A DNA stretch of 64,000 bases. Source: Tuberibacillus sp. Marseille-P3662. Lineage in GTDB: Bacteria > Bacillota > Bacilli > Bacillales > Sporolactobacillaceae. This document shows, one piece after another, positions 29,601 through 38,956 of this stretch; the first letter of the stretch is position 1; every line of letters begins with the position of its first letter. The position numbers were made by a program, and so were the translations under genes. The DNA lies in assembly GCF_900178005.1 (NCBI RefSeq), contig NZ_FXBS01000003.1:200166-264165 (forward strand). Reading direction: 5' to 3'. The notes below the pieces were generated by a model. That model saw only the letters and a program-made list of their open reading frames with translations, did not search any database and was not told the DNA's origin.

Positions 29601-31175
29601 ATGACAGAATTGAAACAAGCCGCTGACAGGCGGAAAACATTTGCGATCATCTCTCACCCGGATGCAGGCAAAACGACGTTAACGGAAAAATTATTGTTAC
29701 TTGGCGGAGCGATTAGAACGGCCGGAACGGTCAAGTCAAGGAAATCAAAGAAGTTTGCAACCTCTGATTGGATGGCGCTTGAACAACAACGTGGCATCTC
29801 TATTACATCAAGTGTCATGCAGTTTGAATATGATGACTACAAAATAAATATTCTCGATACACCGGGGCACGAAGATTTCAGTGAAGATACGTATCGGACG
29901 TTAATGGCCGTCGATAGCGTTGTCATGATTATTGATGCGGCCAAAGGCGTTGAGCCGCAAACAATCAAATTATTTAAGGTGTGTCGTGAGCGTGGGATTC
30001 CCATTTTCACCTTTGTGAACAAACTCGATCGGCAAGGAAAAGAACCGATTGAACTATTTGAGGAAATTGAAGAGGTTTTGGGGATTGAATCGACGCCGAT
30101 TAATTATCCTATTGGCATGGGGCAATCTTTCGCTGGCGTTTATGATCGTCTAAATAAACAAATTGAGTTATACCATGAATCGGATGAACATGATACAGTC
30201 AAGGTCTCGGGTTATGATGATTTGACGAGCGCTCTTGATGGTGTGGTTGATCAGGACACGATTGAGCAATGTACTGAAGATTTGATGTTGGTCGAAGAAG
30301 CTGGAAATACGTTTGATATGGATGCTGTAATGGCTGGTAAGCAAACACCGGTGTTTTTTGGCAGTGCTATATCAAGTTTTGGCGTACCGACTTTTTTGCG
30401 GCATTTCTTGAAGATCGCACCCGCACCATCTGGTCGTGAAACCAATAAAGGGTATCTTGAACCGTCAGATCCGGTATTTTCTGGGTTTGTTTTTAAGGTT
30501 CAGGCAAACATGGACCCAGCCCATCGCGACCGTGTTGCTTTCTTGCGGATTTGCTCTGGGAAATTTGAGCGAGGTATGACGACGTGGCTGGATCGAACAG
30601 GGAAACAAAATAAGTTGGCACAGCCCCAACAATTTTTTGCCAAAAGCCGTGAAGTCATCGATGATGCTTATCCCGGTGATATTGTCGGATTATATGATCC
30701 GGGAATGTATCAAATTGGCGACACAGTATGTGGAACGAAGGAAACCTTCAATTTCGGCAGGTTACCTCAATTTCCACCCGAGCACTTTGCTAAAGTTCGA
30801 CCGAAAAATGCGTTAAAGCAAAAACATTACCTAAAAGGATTGGAACAAATCGCTCAAGAAGGCGCGATCCAAATATATAAGACCCCTAAATTTGAAGAGT
30901 ATGTTCTTGGAGCCGTCGGAAAATTGCAGTTTGATGTGTTTATCTACCGGATGGAGGCTGAATACGGCGTTGAACTCGTAATGGATCAAATGCCGCATGA
31001 GCTTGCGCGTTGGCTTCTTGATACTGACGTTCCTGAACAAGCACTCCGTTCATCACGTAGCACCCTTGTGTATGACCATCAGGATCGCCCGGTCATTATT
31101 TTTGAAAATGAATTTTCATTACAATGGTTCAGGCAGCAACATCCTGAAGTAAAGCTTTCAGATCGGGGCATTTGA
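29601..31175 (+). CDS. prfC: Peptide chain release factor 3
   Basis: 524-residue translational GTPase RF3, which recycles RF1/RF2 from the ribosome after termination. G1 is [10 protein letters not shown] (about 18-27), the switch I/II region has RGISITSS and DTPGHEDF, and G4 is NKLDRQG. The C-terminal domains II-III are complete. B. subtilis lacks RF3, while staphylococci and lactobacilli have it. Its target RF2 is encoded at 48195. AAGGAG precedes the ATG. Confidence 0.95.
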   Translation: MTELKQAADRRKTFAIISHPDAGKTTLTEKLLLLGGAIRTAGTVKSRKSKKFATSDWMALEQQRGISITSSVMQFEYDDYKINILDTPGHEDFSEDTYRTLMAVDSVVMIIDAAKGVEPQTIKLFKVCRERGIPIFTFVNKLDRQGKEPIELFEEIEEVLGIESTPINYPIGMGQSFAGVYDRLNKQIELYHESDEHDTVKVSGYDDLTSALDGVVDQDTIEQCTEDLMLVEEAGNTFDMDAVMAGKQTPVFFGSAISSFGVPTFLRHFLKIAPAPSGRETNKGYLEPSDPVFSGFVFKVQANMDPAHRDRVAFLRICSGKFERGMTTWLDRTGKQNKLAQPQQFFAKSREVIDDAYPGDIVGLYDPGMYQIGDTVCGTKETFNFGRLPQFPPEHFAKVRPKNALKQKHYLKGLEQIAQEGAIQIYKTPKFEEYVLGAVGKLQFDVFIYRMEAEYGVELVMDQMPHELARWLLDTDVPEQALRSSRSTLVYDHQDRPVIIFENEFSLQWFRQQHPEVKLSDRGI

Positions 31176-31221
31176 TAGAAAGTCAACATGGACGATTTTA
31201 AATCATCGAAGGGGGCTTTGT

Positions 31222-31974
31222 ATGCAAGGTGTCTTATACGTTAGTCATGGTAGTCGCTTGCCTGAAGCGCTTAAAGAAGCTATTTCGTTTATTGATGCCG
31301 TTAAGCCTCGTATTAATGCATCATTACAAGACATCTGTTTTTTGGAATTAGCCGATCCTACAATTCAACAAGGAATTGAAAGATTAGTGAGTTTGGGCGC
31401 GTCGGCTATATCGGTTGTTCCGGTCCTATTGTTTGATGCGAAACATTATTACGTTGATATTCCTCATGAGGTGGCTGCGGCGCAAAAACAATTTCCTAAT
31501 ATTTCATTCACATATGGTCAGCCGCTTGGCGTTCAGAAACGCTTGACGGATATCTTGGTGACACGTATACGGGAACAGCGCTCTGTTATTCATCAGGACG
31601 CTTCGATTGTACTTGTGGGGCGGGGAAGCCGTTATCCGGCAATCAAACAGAAGATTGAATCAATCGCGTTCACCCTGGCGGATACCTTGAACGTTGAACG
31701 GATAAAAACATGTTATTTGGCTGCCTGTACTCCTTCGTTTGACGAGGGCCTTCGTGATGCGATTGACCATGGGTCATCACAGGTTTTTGTCGTTCCGTAC
31801 TTATGGTTTACAGGTCTACTGATGCAATCAATGGAAGAAACCATTAACGGCTTGAACCATTTATCACAAGATATCGTTTTGTGCCGTCACCTAGGTGATC
31901 ATCCAAATATTAAGGATGCATTGGTTGATCGGGTTAACGAATCGTTTCAGTTTAATCGGGATTTTATAACATGA
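31222..31974 (+). CDS. sirB: Sirohydrochlorin ferrochelatase
   Basis: A 250-residue CbiX/SirB family chelatase that inserts Fe2+ into sirohydrochlorin, the last step of siroheme synthesis. The N-terminal metal-binding His is in YVSHGSR (H9), and a second half of the same fold begins near 130 (IVLVGRGSR, with Arg in place of the second His). GAAGGGGG precedes the ATG. Its stop overlaps the sirC start by 4 nt (ATGA), showing translational coupling in a three-gene operon. Confidence 0.88.
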   Translation: MQGVLYVSHGSRLPEALKEAISFIDAVKPRINASLQDICFLELADPTIQQGIERLVSLGASAISVVPVLLFDAKHYYVDIPHEVAAAQKQFPNISFTYGQPLGVQKRLTDILVTRIREQRSVIHQDASIVLVGRGSRYPAIKQKIESIAFTLADTLNVERIKTCYLAACTPSFDEGLRDAIDHGSSQVFVVPYLWFTGLLMQSMEETINGLNHLSQDIVLCRHLGDHPNIKDALVDRVNESFQFNRDFIT

Positions 31975-32588
31975 GCCCCTTACCATTAACTGTTGATTTA
32001 TTTGGTAAACGGGCGGTTATTGTCGGCGGCGGTCGGATTGCCGAAAGACGAACTAAGACGCTATTGGAAACAGGTGTAACATTAACCATTATTAGTCCAA
32101 ATGTAACTGATGGGATATGGGAGCTATATGAGCAAGCCTTAATCGATTGGCAGCCCAAGCTCTTTGAAGAGAAGGACGTGTCAGCCGCCTTTATCATCAT
32201 TGCTGCAACGAATGACCCTAAAGTGAATTGTGCCGTCTGTGAAGCAGCAGGTTCACAAGCTTTAGTTAATGTCGTGGATAACCCAAAGCTTGGGAATGTT
32301 CATGTTCCTTCTCATTTTAAACGAGGAAAACTATCGATAAGTGTGTCAACGAGCGGTGCCAGTCCGTTGTTAGCAAAAAGCATAAAAAACGATTTAGCAG
32401 CCAAATATGATGAACGTTATGTGGCATATCTTGACTTTTTATATGAGTGTCGTCAGCTACTGCAGTCATCATCATTATCTCAAGATAAACAACATCAAAT
32501 CCTATCAACTCTCTTGTCTGAAGTTTATATGAAGCCGGAGAAACAAACACAAACCCTTAATTGGTTAAGAGTGGAGGCAGAAAAATGA
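31971..32588 (+). CDS. sirC: Precorrin-2 dehydrogenase
   Basis: 205 residues. The NAD-binding Rossmann motif is GKRAVIVGGGRIAERR (about 12-27), and the siroheme-synthase central and dimerisation region with SVSTSGASPLLAK (about 122-134) follows. It oxidises precorrin-2 to sirohydrochlorin. It lies between sirB and the HemD-like gene with 4-nt overlaps on both sides. No uroporphyrinogen-III methyltransferase gene, which makes its substrate, is present beside it. Confidence 0.9.
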   Translation: MSPLPLTVDLFGKRAVIVGGGRIAERRTKTLLETGVTLTIISPNVTDGIWELYEQALIDWQPKLFEEKDVSAAFIIIAATNDPKVNCAVCEAAGSQALVNVVDNPKLGNVHVPSHFKRGKLSISVSTSGASPLLAKSIKNDLAAKYDERYVAYLDFLYECRQLLQSSSLSQDKQHQILSTLLSEVYMKPEKQTQTLNWLRVEAEK

Positions 32589-33391
32589 AAGGGCTTGAAG
32601 GTCGCTTGATTGGATTGGCGGCAACGAGGAAGACAGATGCCATATCTGAATTGATTCGTAAAAATGGGGGCACCTCGTTAAGCTTCCCGATTCAAGGTCA
32701 ACAATGGCTGGAACATGAAGTTGCAGAAATGGATGTTAGGCAGCTTTTGGAAGGTCGATTTGATTGGCTGGTTCTAACTACAGGGATTGGCATTGAAACG
32801 CTGCGGGCGGCCGCTGATCAGCTTGACCATCGAGAGGCGTTTGACCATGTGCTTCACCAGAGTAACCTGGCTGTACGAGGCAGTAAGACGAACGCTGTTT
32901 TAAAAGAATGGGGAATTCAACCGGAACTCGTATCCGAAGACGGCACAATGGATACATTGTTCGAAGCATTGATGCTTGAAGACCTTGGCGACCGTCGCGT
33001 GTTTTTACAATCGTACAACCAAGATGATGCTGTGTTACGTGATCAACTGGAACATGAACACATGACCGTTTATCTCTCACAACCTTATCAGTATTTATCC
33101 CCTGATATTCAAACCCTCAGTGCTTTACGGGAGGCTATCATGACAGCATCTTTGGATGCAGTCATTTTTACGAGTAAGACCCAGGTACGGAATCTTTTTG
33201 CTGATTCTGAGCACCAAGATACCCTCATTCAGTCCTTTAATGAAAAAGTGTTGGGGGTCGCTGTCGGTCAAGTAACCGCTCAAGCATTAAGTCAATTGGG
33301 AATTAAGCAAATTATTCAACCGGATAAGCCGAAGATGGGGGCCATGGTTGTGACACTTACGAAGTATTATCAAGAGCAGATGACCGAATAA
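32585..33391 (+). CDS. Uroporphyrinogen-III synthase family protein (HemD-like)
   Basis: 268 residues with the two-domain HemD fold. Visible marks are the N-terminal GLAATR, DWLVLTTGIGIETL (about 60-73) and DAVIFTSKTQVRNLF (about 194-208) with AVGQVTAQAL. It cyclises hydroxymethylbilane to uroporphyrinogen III, the branch point to heme and siroheme. The ATG at 32585 overlaps the sirC stop and follows GGAGG. Many Bacillales keep hemD in the hemAXCDBL operon, so this is either a second, siroheme-dedicated copy or the only one displaced from that operon. Confidence 0.85.
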   Translation: MKGLEGRLIGLAATRKTDAISELIRKNGGTSLSFPIQGQQWLEHEVAEMDVRQLLEGRFDWLVLTTGIGIETLRAAADQLDHREAFDHVLHQSNLAVRGSKTNAVLKEWGIQPELVSEDGTMDTLFEALMLEDLGDRRVFLQSYNQDDAVLRDQLEHEHMTVYLSQPYQYLSPDIQTLSALREAIMTASLDAVIFTSKTQVRNLFADSEHQDTLIQSFNEKVLGVAVGQVTAQALSQLGIKQIIQPDKPKMGAMVVTLTKYYQEQMTE

Positions 33392-33412
33392 TCAACATAA
33401 AACGCCATTCAT

Positions 33413-33435
33413 CCCATTGAAAGCTTTTCAATGGG
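33413..33435. terminator. Inverted repeat between convergent genes
   Basis: CCCATTGAAA/TTTCAATGGG nearly perfect palindrome between the HemD-like gene and the convergent DUF3889 gene. There is no strong T run, so termination is only probable. Confidence 0.45.
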
Positions 33436-33451
33436 ACAAATGGGATTTGTA

Positions 33452-33781
33452 TCAATGCCCCGTTTCCTTAAAAGTGATGTTAATAAACTGTCCACTCATC
33501 GGATTGAATGTGACATTAACATAAACGCCAAATTCTTTATTCTGTTGCTTCAACCACAACTTAAATTTCTCAACGGCCTCGTCATTTGATTGCTTTTCTC
33601 TGCCAATGTGAAGATAATCAACGACTTGAGCGTTTGAGTATTTTTCCTGCGCTTTTTTTACCGCAATTTTACCCCACTTAGCATACGCGGGTGCCTGTTG
33701 GGTCTCCGCATCTACCTGGGGAATGTTGTTCGCTCCATTGATTCCTATCAATAAGACCAATGCTGCTAAAATTTTATACAT
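33452..33781 (-). CDS. Secreted DUF3889-like protein
   Basis: 109 residues with a short signal peptide (about 1-19) followed by a small soluble domain containing YAKWGKIAVKKAQEKY and the closing FNPMSGQFINITFKE, as in the YqzG/DUF3889 family of exported proteins of unknown function in Bacillus. The ATG at 33781 has AGGTG 7 nt upstream. An in-frame extension of 18 hydrophobic codons lacks a ribosome site. Confidence 0.72.
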   Translation of the reverse strand: MYKILAALVLLIGINGANNIPQVDAETQQAPAYAKWGKIAVKKAQEKYSNAQVVDYLHIGREKQSNDEAVEKFKLWLKQQNKEFGVYVNVTFNPMSGQFINITFKETGH

Positions 33782-33836
33782 GATAAGCACCTCGTATAAG
33801 ATTAGAATTATTTTGCCCACAATCATTAAAATCATG

Positions 33837-33866
33837 CAAAAAAAGCACCAGCGTTATGCTGGTGCA
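33837..33866 (-). terminator. Intrinsic terminator of the second zinc-knuckle gene
   Basis: GCACCAGC/GCTGGTGC stem. On the minus strand it is followed by a run of seven T. Confidence 0.85.
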
Positions 33867-33872
33867 AAAATC

Positions 33873-34049
33873 TTATTCCAATGTCCGGTTCATTTCGTCA
33901 ACAGAAAACGGTTCTGATGGTTTCAAACTTTCTCCTGGATCGATAATGCCGTCACCGCCGCAAACAGAGCATGTGTAACGCCATTCCTCGTCATCCATTA
34001 GTAAGCCTTCACCATCACAAGCTTTACAGATCCTATCTTTGTGCGGCAT
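33873..34049 (-). CDS. 58-residue protein with two CxxCxGxG zinc motifs
   Basis: Contains CKACDGEGL and CSVCGGDGI, a paired zinc knuckle of the DnaJ central-domain type, and an acidic C-terminus. It has the same overall plan as the protein encoded at 28571-28723. ATG at 34049 chosen for AAGGAG 8 nt upstream. The ATG two codons earlier is too close to that site. Function unknown. Confidence 0.72.
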   Translation of the reverse strand: MPHKDRICKACDGEGLLMDDEEWRYTCSVCGGDGIIDPGESLKPSEPFSVDEMNRTLE

Positions 34050-34123
34050 AACCATCTCTCCTTATGATCCGTTTCCACGTTAGTTTCTCACGTGAAGATC
34101 AAAATGATACGAGAGGTTCATGG

Positions 34124-36070
34124 TTATTTTTGTTTGTTTTTAACCCAGTTAATTAAACCGCCGGCTAACATCATATCCTTCTGTCGCTCGGATAATGCGT
34201 GTTTGACATTGACAGTTTGGTTTTTGCCCTTAATCTTAACGTCCCATGCTTGACCTTCTTGTATCTTATTTCTCAAATCAGTGAATTCAAGGACGTCACC
34301 TTGCTCTAATTTGTCGTAATCATCTTCATTTGTAAATGTCAGCGGTAAAATGCCGAAGTTAACGAGGTTTTGCCAATGAATCCGGGCAAAGTCTTTGACA
34401 AGCGCCACACGTAATCCGAGATATCTTGGGCCAAGCGCAGCATGTTCACGACTGGATCCTTGCCCATAGTTAAAGCCGCCAACAATGGCATGGCCGCCTT
34501 CTTCTTTAATATCCATAGCCCGATCATAGTAGGTATCGTCAACAATTTCATAGGTGAATTTGCTGATCTCCGGCAAGTTACTCCGGTATGGTAGCACACG
34601 GGCGCCGCCGGCGAGAATTTCATCTGTTGAAATGTTATCGCCCACTTTTAATAAGATCGGTAATTCTAATTGATCAGGCATGCTATCCATCTCTGGAATA
34701 GACGCGATGTTCGGTCCTTTAATAAGTTCAACCTTCTTGGCTTCTTCGGCCGGCAAAGGTTGTTCCAAGAGTTGATCGTTGACAGTTGGATCCGTAGGTT
34801 CCTTAACCTTTGGATAATCAAAATCAAGAGTACGCGGATCTGTGATAACACCTTTTAAGATCGAAGCCGCTGCGGTCTCAGGGCTACATAAGTAGACACT
34901 GTCTTCTCTTGTCCCTGAACGTCCCGGGAAGTTTCTCGGTGTCGTCCGCAAGCTAACTCGTCCGGTCGCTGGTGCTTGCCCCATGCCGATACAACCATTA
35001 CATCCAGCTTGGTGCAAACGAGCTCCTGCACTTAAGAAGTTTGCCACGTGACCATCTTGGGCAAGGTCTGTCAACATTTGCCTTGAGGTTGGATTAATAT
35101 CGAATGATGTACGATTGGCGATTTGCCGTCCAGCCACCATTTCGGAAGCAATCGCAAAATCACGATAACCCGGATTGGCGGATGAACCGATGTAAGATTG
35201 ATAAATCGTTTCACCAGCAATTTCTCGGACTGGAACGACATTACCTGGACTCGACGGTTTTGCGATAAGCGGTTCCAATTCGGAAAGATTGATTTCCTCA
35301 TCTACATCATAGGTTGCACCATTGTCGGCCAAAAGCTCTGTCCATTCATCTTCACGGTCTTGCTCTTTTAAAAAGCGTTTGACCTCGTTATCAGCAGGAA
35401 AGACTGTTCCGGTCGCTCCAAGTTCAGCGCCCATATTCGCAATAACGTGGCGATCCATAGCACTTAGATCTTTTAACCCAGGTCCATAATACTCGATGAC
35501 ATGATTGACACCGCCTTTAACATCATGGCGACGTAATAATTCAAAAATAATGTCTTTAGCGCTGACCCAATCAGGTAACTCTCCTGTTAATTTAATGCCC
35601 CAGACTTTGGGCATTTTTACATAAAAGGGTTCACCAGCAATAGCCATAGCGACATCGATACCACCGGCGCCAATGGCCAACATCCCCATACAGCCATTGG
35701 CACATGTATGACTGTCAGAGCCAAGTAATGTTTTGCCGGGTTTGGCCAACCTTTGCATATGCACTGGGTGACTCACGCCGTTACCTGGCCGGCTAAAATG
35801 GAGACCAAATCGTTGTGTAGAGCTCTCCAAGAATAAGTGGTCATCAGGGTTCTTACTATCTTCCTGAATTAAGTTGTGGTCAACATATTGAGCCGAAGCC
35901 TCTGTTTTGGCGTAGTCTAAACCCATGGCTTCAAGTTCAAGCATAACCAGGGTTCCCGTTGCGTCTTGGGTTAAGGTTTGGTCAATTTTCAGTCCAATTT
36001 CTTCTCCGGGCGTCATCTCACCTGAAACAAGGTGGTCTTTAATGAGTTTTTGAGCAACATTAAATGCCAT
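34124..36070 (-). CDS. Aconitate hydratase, Aquifex-type
   Basis: 648 residues, about 260 shorter than the usual Bacillus CitB. It matches the short aconitase group first annotated in Aquifex. Iron-sulfur ligands are C123 in LGSDSHTC and the CNGC pair near 355-358. Substrate motifs are DNISTDEILAGG and YGQGSSREHAAL in the swivel domain. It converts citrate to isocitrate in the TCA cycle. Single gene, divergent from the DUF421 gene, with GGAGG upstream. A homoaconitase-like or 3-isopropylmalate dehydratase-like role is less likely because both large and small domains are fused in aconitase order. Confidence 0.88.
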   Translation of the reverse strand: MAFNVAQKLIKDHLVSGEMTPGEEIGLKIDQTLTQDATGTLVMLELEAMGLDYAKTEASAQYVDHNLIQEDSKNPDDHLFLESSTQRFGLHFSRPGNGVSHPVHMQRLAKPGKTLLGSDSHTCANGCMGMLAIGAGGIDVAMAIAGEPFYVKMPKVWGIKLTGELPDWVSAKDIIFELLRRHDVKGGVNHVIEYYGPGLKDLSAMDRHVIANMGAELGATGTVFPADNEVKRFLKEQDREDEWTELLADNGATYDVDEEINLSELEPLIAKPSSPGNVVPVREIAGETIYQSYIGSSANPGYRDFAIASEMVAGRQIANRTSFDINPTSRQMLTDLAQDGHVANFLSAGARLHQAGCNGCIGMGQAPATGRVSLRTTPRNFPGRSGTREDSVYLCSPETAAASILKGVITDPRTLDFDYPKVKEPTDPTVNDQLLEQPLPAEEAKKVELIKGPNIASIPEMDSMPDQLELPILLKVGDNISTDEILAGGARVLPYRSNLPEISKFTYEIVDDTYYDRAMDIKEEGGHAIVGGFNYGQGSSREHAALGPRYLGLRVALVKDFARIHWQNLVNFGILPLTFTNEDDYDKLEQGDVLEFTDLRNKIQEGQAWDVKIKGKNQTVNVKHALSERQKDMMLAGGLINWVKNKQK

Positions 36071-36163
36071 AATTTACCTCCTATAATCAAACCTTCATGT
36101 TTATGATATTCATCGTACAATTAGTTTACCCTAATTTACACTTGAAATAACGAGATTTTTCAG

Positions 36164-36189
36164 GGATAAGTTAAATGGATAAGTTAAAT
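36164..36189 (+). repeat. Tandem 13-bp repeat
   Basis: GGATAAGTTAAAT occurs twice in tandem in the intergenic region between the aconitase and DUF421 genes. Confidence 0.8.
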
Positions 36190-36240
36190 AAATGAGCAAA
36201 GACTAATGAAAGAATTTATAATTAAGAGAGGGTATTCTGT

Positions 36241-36909
36241 ATGGCAGATTTTAATTGGATTTGGAAAGCCGTTTTGATGGTCATCGTAGGCACATTTCTT
36301 TTGCGGATTGCCGGTCGCAAATCAATCGCTCAAATGACGCTTGCGCAAACCGTGCTGATGATTGCGATTGGTTCCTTATTGATTCAACCTGTTTCTGGAA
36401 AAAACTTATGGGTGACTTTCGGCGTAGGTGCTGTATTAGTGGTGACCCTCATCGCTATGGAATTTGGCCAACTCAAATCAGATAGTATTGAAAAATTCAT
36501 AACAGGAAAGTCTGTTCCATTAATTGAGAACGGAACACTCAATGAAAAAAACTTGAGCCATCTACGGTTAACAGTTGATCAACTTGAAATGAAGTTGAGG
36601 CAGAAAAATATTAAGAAGGTGAGCCATGTTAAATGGGCCACGTTGGAACCAAACGGCCAATTGGGCTATGAACTCAAACAGGACTATCAGCCTGCGCTCA
36701 AGAAGGATTTGCAATCATTGGCTACAGATATAAGTGAATTAAAGGAAGCCCTTAACCATTTGTTAAATGATGATGACTTGTTAACGGAGCTGAATCAAAA
36801 GCTAAATCGAATGAATCAGACTTTAGCACAGTCTAGTGACCAGTCTGATATCTTTAAAGAAGTTCAGCAAAAAGGGCATAATGATACACCGCCAAAACGA
36901 CTGCAATGA
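36241..36909 (+). CDS. DUF421 (YetF-like) membrane protein
   Basis: 222 residues. There are two or three N-terminal membrane spans, with the family signature LLRIAGRKSIAQMTLAQTVL (20-39), followed by a cytosolic domain with the VPLIENGTLNEKNL motif. A charged C-terminal coil (165-222) lies beyond the usual family length. In Bacillus, YetF/YdfS-type proteins reside in the spore inner membrane and affect its properties. Single gene with its own terminator. Function is otherwise unknown. Confidence 0.83.
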   Translation: MADFNWIWKAVLMVIVGTFLLRIAGRKSIAQMTLAQTVLMIAIGSLLIQPVSGKNLWVTFGVGAVLVVTLIAMEFGQLKSDSIEKFITGKSVPLIENGTLNEKNLSHLRLTVDQLEMKLRQKNIKKVSHVKWATLEPNGQLGYELKQDYQPALKKDLQSLATDISELKEALNHLLNDDDLLTELNQKLNRMNQTLAQSSDQSDIFKEVQQKGHNDTPPKRLQ

Positions 36910-36934
36910 TGATATATTAAAATAATTTTTCTGT

Positions 36935-36962
36935 TACGCCACTGAGGTGGCGTGTTTTTTTG
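36935..36962 (+). terminator. Intrinsic terminator after DUF421 gene
   Basis: ACGCCAC/GTGGCGT stem, 4-nt loop, T run. Confidence 0.9.
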
Positions 36963-37066
36963 TCCTTATTTAATAAACGAAAGAGACAGAGCAGTTGTAG
37001 ACACGCCTAACCCTATTCATTCATATAATGACATCAACATACATTGTGTTAAAAGGTGATAAGGGG

Positions 37067-38485
37067 ATGGTCGTGTTGAAACCTGAATCACGTCAGGAAT
37101 TGGATCGAACAATTGATGAAATTACGGAGATTGCTGATGGCTTTGGTCTTGATTTTTTTCCGATGCGTTATGAAGTTTGTCCCGCGGATATTATTTATAC
37201 ATTTGGTGCTTATGCGATGCCGACGCGGTTTTCACACTGGAGTTTCGGTAAGCAGTATCACAAAATGAAACTGCAATATGACCTTGGATTAAGTAAGATT
37301 TATGAACTCGTGATTAATTCCAATCCGTGCTATGCTTTTTTATTAAATACCAATAGTTTGATTCAAAATAAAATGATTATCGCTCACGTCCTTGCCCATT
37401 GTGATTTCTTCAAAAACAACATCCGGTTTCAGAATACCCGTCGTGACATGGTCGAAAGCATGAGCGCGACGGCTGAACGCATTAAGCATTACGAATATGA
37501 GTATGGTAAAGAGCAAGTCGAAACGTTTATAGACGCTGTACTTTCCATTAATGAGCACATTGATCCATCATTGGTGAAATCAGCTGCCCAACCGGTCCAT
37601 ACTAAGAATCATAAGACGCAATCTCATCCTCAATCGTCCTACGAAGATTTGTTGACGATGGATAAGGATGTAAAAGAAACTCTGCCCGCGAAAGTTTCTC
37701 CACGGTTTCCTGAACAGCCGGAGAAAGATTTGCTCCTGTTTATTGAAGAACATAGTCGTGAACTGACAAATTGGCAGCGTGATATTATGACCATGTTGCG
37801 CGAAGAGATGCTTTACTTCTGGCCGCAGCTGGAAACAAAAATCATGAACGAAGGCTGGGCGTCATATTGGCATCAGCGAATATTAAGAGAGCTTGATTTA
37901 ACAAGTGATGAAGCGATCGACTTCGCTAAGTTAAACGCCAATATCGTCCAGCCAAGCCAGAATCAAATTAATCCTTATTATATGGGATTAAAGATTTTAG
38001 AGGATATTGAAGAACGGTATGATAACCCAACGGAAGAGATGCGGAACATGGGCATTAAACCGAACAGAGGACGAGAGAAAATTTTCGAAGTTCGTGAATT
38101 GGAATCCGATCAGTCCTTTATCCGTAATTACATGAATAAAGACTTGGTTGAACGTGAGGATTTATTTTTATATGAAGAGCAGGGTGATGAATACAAAATT
38201 ACGAGCAAAGATTGGACGGAGGTTCGGGATCAATTAGTGGCTACGCGTGTCAACGGTGGGTTCCCTTATATTGCGGTTCAAGACGGTGATTACCTAAAAA
38301 ACGGTGAACTTTATCTCAAGCATTATTATGAAGGGACGGAATTAGATATCAAGTATTTAGAGAAGGTGCTGAGACTCATCCATCAGCTTTGGGGACGAAC
38401 GGTTAACTTGGAAACAACGGTCGAGGATCATCGCGTTCTGTTTACAGCTGACGGGGAAAAAGTACATCGGAAACGGTTGGACTAA
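37067..38485 (+). CDS. spoVR: SpoVR family protein
   Basis: 472 residues from ATG 37067, close to the 468 of B. subtilis SpoVR, a sigma-E protein needed for normal spore cortex formation. Family marks include [16 protein letters not shown] near the N-terminus, [13 protein letters not shown] and [12 protein letters not shown]. The start was chosen because AAGGTGAT lies 6 nt before a short purine run leading to the ATG. An ATG 39 nt earlier has no ribosome site, and CATACATT (37038-37045), possibly a sigma-E -10 element, lies within that extension. With prkA and yhbH it completes the PrkA-YhbH-SpoVR trio, here dispersed. Confidence 0.93.
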   Translation: MVVLKPESRQELDRTIDEITEIADGFGLDFFPMRYEVCPADIIYTFGAYAMPTRFSHWSFGKQYHKMKLQYDLGLSKIYELVINSNPCYAFLLNTNSLIQNKMIIAHVLAHCDFFKNNIRFQNTRRDMVESMSATAERIKHYEYEYGKEQVETFIDAVLSINEHIDPSLVKSAAQPVHTKNHKTQSHPQSSYEDLLTMDKDVKETLPAKVSPRFPEQPEKDLLLFIEEHSRELTNWQRDIMTMLREEMLYFWPQLETKIMNEGWASYWHQRILRELDLTSDEAIDFAKLNANIVQPSQNQINPYYMGLKILEDIEERYDNPTEEMRNMGIKPNRGREKIFEVRELESDQSFIRNYMNKDLVEREDLFLYEEQGDEYKITSKDWTEVRDQLVATRVNGGFPYIAVQDGDYLKNGELYLKHYYEGTELDIKYLEKVLRLIHQLWGRTVNLETTVEDHRVLFTADGEKVHRKRLD

Positions 38486-38527
38486 CGCTTTAGATCATTC
38501 AGTCAATTTTTTGGGTAGTTATCAAAA

Positions 38528-38860
38528 GGGAATGAGGCTGGAACAAAAGTATAATAGTCACAGAATCATCCGAACGTGTTGATTAATCCGTTCGGATGAT
38601 TTGTTTAAAGGGTCGTTCCTGTCATCGCTTCGTCAAAATCCTTCGCTTGCCGCGGGGCACGGCCTTAGCTAACTTGGTCAAGAAAACCGCTTGACCAAGT
38701 GGATCTTCGGTTCGTGCTTCTGCATCTTCAAGCCTATTCAGAGAAGCAAGATGCTTCGTCGCAGTCTAAAAAAGCATTCTAAGGCGTTCGTGCTGTTCCC
38801 GCAGGCGTCTACGAATTTTGACGACGCTTAGAACTGGCTTTATATCTTATTGTTCGGCTT
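38528..38860. repeat. Interspersed repeat region with spoVR terminator hairpin
   Basis: About 330 nt without genes. It starts with GAATGAGGCTGGAACAAAAG, a motif seen widely in intergenic repeats of Bacillota. It contains the perfect 13-bp inverted repeat AATCATCCGAACG/CGTTCGGATGATT (38564-38576, 38589-38601), which can end spoVR transcription, and ACTTGGTCAAG/CTTGACCAAGT (38672-38682, 38690-38700). It ends with GTTCCCGCAGGCGTCTACG, shared with 6465-6483. Confidence 0.65.
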
Positions 38861-38921
38861 CCTGAGTGTCCTATTTTAGATTTATACCAGCTTGGTTTCC
38901 TTGACTATTAAAAAGTTTAAA

Positions 38922-38950
38922 TTGACAAATTAAATAAAGTAAGCTATAAT
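38922..38950 (+). promoter_or_regulatory. Consensus sigma-A promoter for the structured leader
   Basis: TTGACA (38922-38927), exactly 17 nt, TATAAT (38945-38950). Transcription should begin near 38957, about 400 nt before the next start codon. Confidence 0.85.
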
Positions 38951-38956
38951 TAAAAT

